Below the pieces are notes generated by a model. The model was not told where the DNA came from. It made no database searches and worked only from the letters and a program-made list of their open reading frames with translations. The position numbers and the translations under genes were made by a program. This document shows, one piece after another, positions 39,701-51,700 of a DNA stretch of 64,000 nucleotides (its first letter is position 1; the number at the start of each line of letters is the position of its first letter). The stretch comes from Balanoglossus misakiensis. Lineage: Eukaryota > Hemichordata. The stretch lies in assembly GCA_040954595.2 (NCBI GenBank), contig CM082577.2, positions 3,844,001-3,908,000 on the forward strand, written 5' to 3'.

Positions 39701-42700
39701 AGCGGTAATAGCCGAGACCCATTTAACTGCACAAAAGCTATAACCATACGCTAAGTCGAAGATAACCATGCTCGTAGTTTAATCTTTCTCGTCATCCCCT
39801 CGACACTCTGTCTCTGCATAATTTAAATTAAACCTTCGCATCGTTTGGAATAACTTCGTCGATTTAATGTCCTTAAGGTTTAAATCGTGGCACAACTGAA
39901 GTAAATGCCATAGTCGGGGTTAAATAGGTCAAGATAGCAATCAGGAATCACAGATTTTGCTGTTTCAATCGTGATGTTTTAATTTCTTCATTTCCGATAT
40001 GATGTCTCTTTTTTGAAATCCTGTATTTTGTTAATTACTGAGATGTGATTAATTAGTCTAATCTTGTCATTACTCTGTGCATTGAGAAATGTTAATGAAA
40101 TATCAAATATTGAACTGTTGCATGCATAAATTAATGTTGTGCTTCCTCTGACGACGATGCGAGCAGGACTGAGAACAATTTTATGAGTCAGCCTGTTATC
40201 GGAACAAGATAGGTAAACTATCATGTAAAACAAATCTAATCCAGATTGTTTCAGAGATTGCTACACACGTAGCAGTCTTCAATAACCTGTTTCTGGTACA
40301 ACTGAGATCGTATCGACCTGAACTGTGCAATGTGGAAACAATACGTGAATACCTAGACAGACGGTAATGTTCGACCACAGTTGAAAATAGCGCTGCTTTA
40401 GTGAGCGTTGTCCGCTATTATCATGTTCACCACGGCCTCTCAAAATTATTGAGTTTAAACATAATAATTGTCTCCTTGTTTAACATATCATATGGTACAA
40501 CTTAAAACCATGTGATACCATTACGCAAGAAATTGCAGTCAGGGTCTATCCCTGCATCCGGGAGAAACTGTTAAAAGTTGCCACATGGGGGTTGTTCCCG
40601 TTTGATGTGAATTTATCGCCATTAACAATCAATGAGCTATGTACCGTACATCTGTACTTCATATCCGTTTGTATTGTTCAGTGTAATGTAATTTTGCGGT
40701 CTAAATTGACTAACAACCCTGAATACATTTGATTACGGGTAATACTGTATATATCAAATGGAAGCTTATGCACGGCTCTTACTGGTTGTAAATGCTCTCC
40801 CTAAAACAAGTTTGATTCGCTTTTCCTCCACCGCAGGTAGGGACGTGGCTAAACAGGGAACTGGTCCTCAACGATGTCACGTGGATGGGCGGTCTTCACC
40901 AGCAACCGGAGGGTCTGACTCCACACCGGCACCTGACGTTCACGACCATCCGAGAGGGCTCCTACCTGAGCACGATCAAGCTGAGCGAGGAGGAGTGTAC
41001 CGCCGGGGCCAGATGCAAAGCGAGGGATAACGACACTGGGTTGGTAATTAATCTACAACTTGTAGCATACGTACAATGTACAAACATGACAGAGGCATGA
41101 AAACGTGCATGCACTTTAGCCGCTCAGATATCATTATCGCCAATCAGAAACACAAGATGCACCTCATAAATAACTTCAAAGCAAATTCCAGGTAACATAA
41201 AATTTAGTCTCAGTACATCAGGCTGCAACTGATGAGTTTGAATTCGCCTATTAGGGATCATGTTACGTTATGTCAAACAGTAAATAGATTCGTTTTACGG
41301 TGGATCTTTGAGAATAAACACTGTATATGTAGTATAATAGACCCGAAAAAACATATCATGTCAGCCATTTAACTACATTTATATCTAAATCAGTCGCGTG
41401 TCAACTTTTTTCTTCCGACACATTCTAGATTAATCTGGGCAAAGAGATATTTAAGCAGTTGAACGGTGAACGACTTATTATGCATGGGGTGACCCGAGAC
41501 GCCCTCTCTTAAAACAGAATCACGAGGTATTAGGACGAAGAATCTTGCCATCCATAGCGTTGATTTCCAATTTTCGATCTCACATGCACGCATGCCGCTG
41601 CAGTCAATTTAAAGTACAAGAAATCTATCGCCGGACGATTTGTACAGTTGGCTTTTCCAAAACCTATCTAAGCTTATCTGTTTCCGCCCACGGCTTGGCA
41701 GATACTGGAGGTTTTTGTTAGATCACGAACCTCAGTGTTTCAGGGAATTGAAAAATGAATTTTTCATTGGGGTTAGATCTTTCAAAGATTCCCTATAAAC
41801 TAGAAATACACGGATTTTGCACACGCTTATTAACTTACACAATTCTGGAGCACATAAGTCAGACATGACGCAATCAGTTACAGGCCAGATCTGTAGACTT
41901 TGTCGAGACTCTGTCGTGAATCGCCTGTTATTATTGGGTTCAAAACTAATGACTACAACGAACTGGGTTAATGTGCCACTACATTCTGACCTTCAAGTCA
42001 TATGGATTCTTAATATCCGCTCAAGTAAGATTGATTTTGACGACAGGACTGAGAAGATCCACAATAATACTCAATGATACAATTCTTGGGGTACATTTGA
42101 AATGCCCTTTGGTAGCGCAAGTGAATTTCAGAGTTTTTGGCTCACGTGTGGGTGTAGCCTATAGCATACATTGTACAAGTACATGCAGGCCTATTCTATA
42201 ATTTATATTCAAACTTTGGGTGGCACTGTCTGCTGATCATTACACCTCATTAACGTGCTTAGTGACAAAAAATTGTAATTACACCACATGTAACATCTGG
42301 CTGCAATGAATATGATTAGCACTCACAGACAATTAATGGAATTATTGTCATTCGGTATTAATAAAACCAACATCACTGAAATAGATCCAATTTTATCTAT
42401 ATATTGGTAATAGCAATGTTCACGTATAACTGAAGGTTTGGTGAAGAAAAAAACCTGCTCTTCTAAAAAAAGTCATGGCAATATATCTTGCTTAGAGTCG
42501 ATACAATAAACTGTAGATAGCGATGCTTTATGGCCTATCTTGACATTCCCATTCCCTCAGACTTGCACAAATTATCACCACCCATCCTTAAATGTTGCTA
42601 GTTGACGAAGCGTCCTGTGTCACACAGGAACCTGGGTGATATTTTATGCGTCTATTGCTCTCCATTCCAGCCTCCGAGACACTCTTTACGGATAATATCA

Positions 42701-45700
42701 ACAGAAGCACTTTTCACGATAAGGTGTTCCTGCATGCATGCAGGAGACTTTGAAATACTAATGAGACGGCAATCGCGCGTAACGGGACATTTCAATATTC
42801 TTCAGACCTGCCCCATGCTCAGTTTTCTGATCACCTTTCCTGAAATAACCACGTGAACAGTATCAGAACATGTTTTACTTTGGTCGCGGTTTCTCTAGTA
42901 GAAGGGGAGAGCAGTATAGGAAATAGTGTGCTAATTCGTGTCATTATGCCATGGCTTCGTATGTGTTTTCCACTACATGTGTCCCTTTTCACGAAAGTCA
43001 GAAAGACCGGAATTACAAATGTACATCATCGAACCGCCATTAACTAATTACTTTTCCTTTATCGCGGTTTACATCAGCGATGGCAATTCGCGTAACAAGG
43101 GCCCTCATTAGTAGACAAAAAATGGATCGTGTTTCGGAAGCAACTGTAACCGACTCCTGCCCGGCAGCTGCCAATTTTCTGGCAATTGCGTTCGTCACGT
43201 CTTCAACAATGTGAAATCGAGGATTCAGAGTAAACAATTTGCACACAATGCCTAATGCCTTTCCTGAAAGACTTGGCGGTTTGACCCTCTTCGAAAGGTG
43301 CTGAAGGAACCAAATTTGCTTCTAGAGAAAATTAAATCAATCAAAGCATTTTGGATCAAACTGTTTTCCTGTCCGAGGCACAAAAAGGCGGCCATGATAC
43401 TTTGGCCCCGTGTGTGGCATCCGACTGGACTAGTCTATGCATGTTTTGTAGTGCCACTTATAACCAGAAAATCATGTCAATATGCAAAGAAAAGGTTTTA
43501 GTCAAAAGAGAACTCGATCCAGAACAGCTTGCAACATCGCTTAGCACGGTAAACAGCAGACAAGTCCATTCAGCCGCATCAAAGTTTCTAAACTAAACAG
43601 CTAAAAATAAACAAAGAACACACATAAAACCTCATGTCTCTCAACAAACTTGAAAATGAGTAGTCTCGAATCCAGACTAATGAGGTGTTTTCCACTATAG
43701 TCTATACTGCACATACGTGTGTGGGACTTAGCGGAAAAACACATGAGCTTGGATTATAAACTACAAAATGAGTAACCAACTTATTGCATGTACATGAATG
43801 TGCTGATTGATATAGACATATCTACTTATTTTTACGACAAGACTTCTTCGTCTTGGAACTGGCATCAGTGTAATCTTTGTGAATGGACCAAACGACCATT
43901 CAGCATTGCCCGATAAAGTTGCACGCCATGAAACTCTTGCAATGCTTGCCCATTAGATCACCAATGCTTGCCCATTAAGACGATTACATCGAAAGGTAAC
44001 CTAACATAAACCTCTTGGCATTCTTCGACGCATTAATGTAAGTGCCGGATTAAAGGAAGAACTAATCACGTTAATTTAATTTTTCTCTTGGAATAATCCC
44101 GTGAGTGACATCATCGTCTTTTTTGTTACTCAGAGGTCGACGTCTTTGTATCCGACCGTAGAAGCATTCAGCGGTACTCCCTCAATTTTCTCATCATTAG
44201 CTCGAAGCGACATCCACTAGACCTGACTAAAATACCTAAAAATGTTTAATGCCGTAAGCATGGGCAAGGTACTCCAGAGTTCGTTACATACTTGTTCAGA
44301 GACTAACCTTGTACAGAAGCCGCGAGAATACTACTTGTGTCAATTTTCATTTTAGTGTCTTTTTCAATAAATAACTTACCAAGAAAACGTTATGTAAAAA
44401 ATTGTTTACATAGCTGCCATGTGTATGAAATCTAAAGTATTAATTGCTACTGGCATTTTGCACATATGCAGCCGTTAATTAGCGTTTACTAAGTAATTAA
44501 GAGAGTATTACTGTTACGATAATCAAATCCCTTAATGATCAGCATCCCTTTATTGATTGTTTGCTTGCTTGCTTGCTTGGTGTGGGAAGGGCGTTCTCTC
44601 TGCCATATGTTTTTTTTATATTTTAATGAGGACACTTGTACATGTATGTCCAATGCGTCCACATTAATAAACGGGATACAATGTATGCTGCACAATATTG
44701 AATTCTAAAATATCATTAGCCTATGCTTATACTGACTAGGTCATGTACATGCCCTCTTCCGGCCCCAATAGCACTGTTTGTAGTTTGTTAATATCGCCAT
44801 CCTGACATCGTTACACTAATCTCTGAGGTCATAGAACGTGTACCTACACCTTGTCTTTATTCATGACAGCTTATACCAAGATAGCAGATCATGTTCAACC
44901 TGATGCCCTATTTTCACCTCATTTTAAAATGAGTTCCCGCCCTTTCGGCAACAATGCACAGCGCGCATACGGTATTCGGCCCGAACGATAGCCCACTGTT
45001 CCCATAACTCTTTTTCCCATAACTCTTTTTCACAAACAGCTTGTGTCTAGCCCATATTCTAATGCTATCAATATTAAAGCAATATTTATTTATTCCAATT
45101 GATCGGTTAGACTCAGAACCCCTTTCCAGAAATGTATATTTTTCAAATTAATGGGCTATGAATACACTGGAGTTGGCAAGATTTCTTTGGCAATGTCAAT
45201 ATCAGTGTTCCTTTTCCAAGTTAAGGCGAGTTTATTAACAGAATATCTGCGATCGCTTTATTCGTCAAATTAAGTATTTTTTCGGTGTAACGACTACTAA
45301 TTCCCCCCACGATCCGGGCTCATTCAGAACAAAAGATCAAAGTTGAGAGACATCTGCCTTCTCTCTTTTGTCTAGGAGCAACTTGAGCGCCGCATGTTTT
45401 ACTTTTACTCTCGGGGATTCCATTTTGCCCTAATGCACATCAAGCTGCAAGTCGCTTGCACTGCGTTGAGAAGACATCAGCGTAAATCTCCAATGAATAC
45501 CCCCCTTTTATCGATAAAGGTAATTATACAACGCCCGCGACAGGGAATACAAACAGAGCCATCCACGTCAGAACATCGGCAAAGGTAAAAATAAGATCGC
45601 CGTTTCAAACATTATCCGAGTCTCATCGTATCTTCTCAGTGATCGTCTCTTAATACCATCTATACGCGTTTCGATCGACGAATGAGACACAATGCGCTGT

Positions 45701-48700
45701 ACATTTGCCCGCAGGGAATTTGGTCTAAGTAGACTTAGCTTACAAATACTGGGCGCGCACCTGTCCGTTCTATTTGTGACAAGTCAATAAAAATAACATA
45801 CACACTGCAGAGCCAGTGTAAGTGGATTTGAAAGTGCTTTCTGTGTGGGTCAGTTTGTGTGAGCCATTTGAACTTACAAAACGATAACGACGACGACAAA
45901 GACGATGATGATGATGATGATGATGATGACCACGACAACGATGATGATGAGGCGGATGACGACGAGGACATGTTCACATCTATTTGTCGCTCTGCCATTT
46001 TGTGTCCAGATGTCCATGTCAAGAAACAAACATTATTCAAACAGTTTGACCAGTTTCTTTCAATTTTGAACTGATACATGTACAGAGACAGTGCACAATC
46101 GCTAAACTGCAACAAAACGATCATTGCTGTGAATTTAACATGACCTTATTGGCCCCAGTGGAAAATTAGCAGAGCTCGTACGGAAAAATAGTTTGCATCG
46201 CTTCATTACAGATTCAACTCACAACCTAGCTGGTGTTGTGGATTTTTTTCTTTTCTCTCCCATTTTATTTCACCGATCATCACCATGTAATTTCAAATGT
46301 TCATAACTGGAAAGCTACATAGATCGTAAAAACGCTGGCTGGGGCATGCGACATATGCGATAACAGACACGATGCGACTTGAGCATGCGCACTCGAACTT
46401 TGTCAGAGGTGAAACTATTTTATAAGCGATCCCAGATATTTTATTGTTTATTTTCCCGTGGGCGAAATGTGTAATCGGGTCGAGGATACCTGTCAAAGCG
46501 TTTGCAAGAAAGATGATTACATTTAGCGTTCACAGTGGGCTGGAAATGGATTTGACTGCAGCTTCGGGTGTTATCATTATATGTGTATTGTGCGCGCCGT
46601 CTAATTTCACCTGTTCTTGTGTTCTAGTTTCACAGTTCTACCTAACCATGTCCAAGTCGTTCACTCGATGATATCACGGTACACCCTCAGTGTGCAGTAA
46701 ACTACACCGTGCACAAATCAACGCTGAAATGTGAAGCCAATATTATCATCTGGCTACTTCTCGTCAGTGTTATACAATATCCAGGAATTCGTCATTATTT
46801 TGGATTGATCTGACTCCAAATTTATCGCTTGCACATTCCTCTCGTGCATTGGGGTTGTCCGAGTAATTATAAGCATTCCGTCGGCAAATTTCAAGGATTT
46901 TGATGGTCATCGTTTTGGAGATGCTTAACACGAAAGACACTACTTGTATTTATATTGCATCCGGTGATGACTATAGAAAATGTACATTGTGTCTGTGAAG
47001 CTTGAACCTCTCATGATTTTGTTCACTGTAGGTTGGAAACATATGTTCAACAATATGCTGAGTAGGATATTTTAAGATGGCCGTTTCGCGTTCTCTACAA
47101 TTGATAAATATAGACAATCCCGGGAGAAAACCTTGTACTGCATGTCATAAATTTAATCACCAAAACGCAAAACATAGATTGATCGAGAAAGTGGTTTCAC
47201 ATATTAATGATGTTCACATATAGCTTTTCAGAGTTTTACCGAGGGCTCGGCAATTCCAAACATAACCAACAAAATCTGTATCTTTCAAAAAAGGGATAGA
47301 ATGGACCTTGAATTCATTCTGTATTTTATTGAATGCAAACTGACCTCAGTCAATGAATCCAACAGGTCAACGTCTAGTCCATGTTTGTTTTTTTATTCAT
47401 TATTACTTATGTTCTCTATTAAAATGTATAATGCTGACGATAGCACTTGGCAAAACCGTCGAAAAATAGGTCGGTGAGCTTCTCTTGGAGAAGAAGAAAT
47501 CATACTTGGTGCGGTGGGATTGAAAGCTTAGCATCCTTGCGGTATGTCACAAGCGATGACTACCAATTAGTGTAAATTTTCTGTGGCTACACACATGCCG
47601 AAAAACAACTAAACACGTACTAGGCGCACTTATGTGAGTTGGATTAAATTTCAGATAAGTGTGTTAATCGTGTCGAAGTGGTCGCCAACATGCAGTTTCT
47701 CCCGCCAGACAGCCTGCGTGCCGGATTGATTACAGCGAATGTAAATTGACTCTTGTCGTCGACGTCACTGTAATTTGAACAGTTTAGTCTGATATGATCG
47801 CATAATTGCAGTCATATTTTACTAGTAATTTCAGTCATTTTGCATACTCGTGTCCTGGACGATAATAACAGGCTAAAGCTGAGCACGAGGTGTGCTACGC
47901 ATGCGCGAAATGTCATAAAACAAGGCACCTGTGTAAAACAAAATGTCAGCCTACACCTAATGCTTTAACGACGTATGTCGTATCGTACAATATATTTCTG
48001 TATTGGTACAGTATGCAGAGTCACAAATACTGCGTACACGTCTGTATCCCTTGTATAGACAGACTGACGCGTTCTACCTTTACTCAACGTCCATTAACAT
48101 GACAACTAAGCTACACTGCACTTGACCAAACACACTATGTTTCTGTCAGGACACAAGGCTGCCTGGTCTCAGTATCCTCATAATTTCAATGTTTGCCTGG
48201 TCTCGGTGGACAAACAACCAAATACACACGCAAACTGTCTATGCAAATAGCACACACGGTAAATGCATCGCCAGGAGATGTACCGTGCGGTCAAAAGGGA
48301 AATTTTTCTCTAACATTTGGCCATGTAACTGAACGTATCAACAGTTCAGTACAGCTGTTATGTCGTCGTTCCTAAACTATGGATCCAGCTGCCGGACAAT
48401 CCTCCCGAGCACAATTTTTGTATTGGGTTCATTTTTTATTAAGTGCGCTGGGTGTAATATTGCGACGTTTAAACATTGCTCAAGCGCGTCACTGACGCCA
48501 TCCTTTGAATTCAAAGACCAAAGATCAGGACTTGCTGCGATGTATTAGTTGATATGACGACCATCTGATATCAAACATATTTATATTTGAAGACAACAAT
48601 ACAATCAAATCTCTGTCCTCTCGATTACGTCATTGTCACCATCTACGTCGTCGTCATCGTCACCCTTGTCAGAATCATCATTATACGTTGTATTTACGTT

Positions 48701-51700
48701 TGAAAACAACGTTCATGAAAACTTCATTAGTTTTCCATTCCGCCCAAGCTCGACTTAAAGGAGAAAAACGTGACAGAAGTTCGTAGATTTTCAATTTGCT
48801 AAATATCCCACCGGTGTAATTATTAAGTTAAACGTAACCAAAGGGAAATATATCAATCTAAACGGCAGATGTGCATTTTTCTAAAAACCTCTAAATTACA
48901 GTTCACGTAATAATCGATTATCATTTTTTTCATCCCCAGGGAATATTATTATCGCTGCTGCATAGGCCTCTGCGTCGATCTTCTCCTGCAGCTGAGCATG
49001 GACCTAGGTTTTAAGTACGAGCTCTACATAGTAGAAGACAGCAAATTTGGGGCGTATGAAAACGGCTCGTGGAACGGCATGGTGGGTGACATTCTGCGCG
49101 GGAAAGCAGATGGCGCCATAGCGACCATGCTGGACACTGCCGAGCGGTCCGCTGTGATTGACACCTCGGTGTCGTACATGAAGTCCGGCATCAGCGTGAT
49201 GGTGAAAAAGGTTGAGGGCGCTGTTCCCTCGGATGCATTTCTGGGTAAGTACAGAGCCATTTCAAGTATATTTAATTTATACCCTGCTTCGGAACAGAAC
49301 ACACTCTGAATCTATGTCAATAGAATCACACTCGTACTTATTACCATAAACATAAATAACTTTCCTGAAATAGACCGTAATACACAAAAATAGACCAGAT
49401 CCAAACAAACATTCATGTAGACTGGTACTCGTACTCTTAATATTGTAGTATATTTTGTGTTCATACAATAAACGGTGTGTAAATGTAAATATTTTCAGCT
49501 CCCTTTGACTACACCGTATGGCTGCTTTTGACAGTCGGCATTGTCCAGGCTGTTGCCGTGGCAGTGTTTGCGTTCGAGTGTCTGAGTCCCGGAGGATATG
49601 GCCGCTCTCTCAAGGGACCCAGAAGTGAGTATTGTATTTCTCTGTATCCCATGAAGAGTAGGAGACGAGATTTAGCTGTCACACGATTTTAATCCCCTAG
49701 GGTGTTGGTTGACGCCGATTTGAAATTTTACAAGTGAAAGCAAAGTCATATTTGATGTGGGGTGTTTTTATCCCGTGGATATCGGTTACACGTACAGCAA
49801 GATAACTCTGTGAAATCAAAGCCCTGCAGAATTCTAATGGCATGCTTTATTTCGATATAATCTCTGTGTTGTAGGCCACAGTAAAAGATATCTTGCGATA
49901 AAAGTCGAAAAAGATAGGGATTCTCTTTGACGCGGAAGCCGCAAGCATCTGAACTGTGGTTTGCACTATCGCGTATTTTTCGACGTTACATTAAAGTGCA
50001 TGCTCAAAGGTCATGCACATATTTTTATTCTATATTGACCGGGTATTTTTTTTTAAATTAAGGAACTTTAATTAAGATGTTTACTGCCTGAAGTAGAGAC
50101 TATTGAGTTCCCAAACTGGTGTGTTTTCGGTAAACCTGATACACCAGTTTTCCTGAAATTGCGATGTTGAACATTGTATTTTGCCCAGGTTTCAAATCGA
50201 CTATGTAACCATGCACGACTTTCTCTCCAATTTCAGCGACGAAGTTCACCCTCGGGAGTTCACTGTGGATCGTGTGGGCTCTTCTCTTCAACAACACCGT
50301 CCCGCTGAAACCCCCGCGGAGCTACACCGCCAAATTTATGACCAACATGTGGGGTTGTTTCTCCCTGATATTCATCGCCATGTACACCGCAAATCTCGTC
50401 GCCCACATGATCAGAGAGGCACCAGACGACATGGTGGACGGGTTTCTTGATCCTAAGGTGGGGGCAATACTGTCATTCTCCACGCAGAGACTGGCGTGTA
50501 AAATTTTAACCTAGCTAGAGGGTATGCACAAGTCTGCTATCATAGTAGAGTATCGATCAGACCCCTTTACTAGTTTAAAAGTGTCCATACTAGTCTCTGT
50601 GTGGAGAATGCAAAAGTTGTATGCGATGTAAAATTTCCATCATTTGCAGTTCGAGATGCCAAGTGGTATTGACGCAGAAATGTCACTAGATACACAACTC
50701 GTTATTTTACACAGCATACTTGAGGGCTTATACTCATTCGCGTTTCTGTAGATATCGAATTCAAACAGACCATTAAAAGGACAGGCACTGATGTGACCTG
50801 ATGCTCGTGTAGAAGATTTAATGAATACGCCGAGATTATTTTACTGTAACCTTAGAGTGCGAAAAGACACGTCGGCCAATAAGGGGGTGAATTTGAACCA
50901 ATTAACTGGAGAGGTAATTTGTGGCCAGCTCGGCCGCAAAACCACCCAGCACGAGTATATTCTCTAGCCGTCGGTCTCTCTAACGCCACGTGTTTCAGGA
51001 AAGGCGGTATCTTTAGAGCTATTTGAACACTTTTTTAGTGGGCAGGATTATCTACACTTAGCCTATTGGTATACATGTACAGTGAGCAGGTTTCCTTGAC
51101 CTCGTTGTTTCCCCTTTCCTGATCACAATCATTCTCATTTATGGTGATTGATCATCATATTCAGTAAACCCCCAAAGAATGCTAACAGCTAGTGCGCGTC
51201 AAAAACAGTCACCTGCGACGGCGCGGTTCGGCGTGTCTTGGCCGAGCTCACGCAAACTTGGAATCAGCGTCATCCGCTGGGAATATTGCAAAATACGCGA
51301 ATGTGCGCGCGATGATTGTAAACTATCACCTAATAAATGGATATGTCGGTAAGGTAAAATACTTTCTTGGCGAAAATGACAGCCATGTGATTAAAATGCC
51401 CCATCGTTTCACACCACAGGTTTTCATGGCACATCACAGTACATACACTGCAACATGGTATCCACGACCTATAATCGCTTTTTTGTTTCGCTATCACAGC
51501 TCCAGAGACCAAAACATTACAGCCACCCTTTGAAATTTGGAACTATCAAATCGACCAGCGTGGAGCAGTATATTTCAACGGTCAACCAAGAGATGCAGGA
51601 ACACATGGAGCCGTACAACATGGCTCTTGCAGAACAATCAGTGGACGCTCTTAAGAATGGGTAAGGCCAGAACGTTCTCATAATTAGGAGTAATTTACAA

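Larger units (their letters stand above)
41040..48939 (+). other. Gene 1 intron 3 (7.9 kb)
   Basis: A phase 2 intron splitting the S1 loop between its two cysteine pairs. The donor is weak (GTTGGT) and the acceptor is TTTTTTTCATCCCCAG. It contains several simple repeats, listed separately. No nested coding frame was supported. Confidence 0.8.

Noticed and set aside
45735-46124. Poly-Ser (minus) and poly-Asp (plus) frames
   Set aside because: Produced by the GAT/GAC trinucleotide tract.
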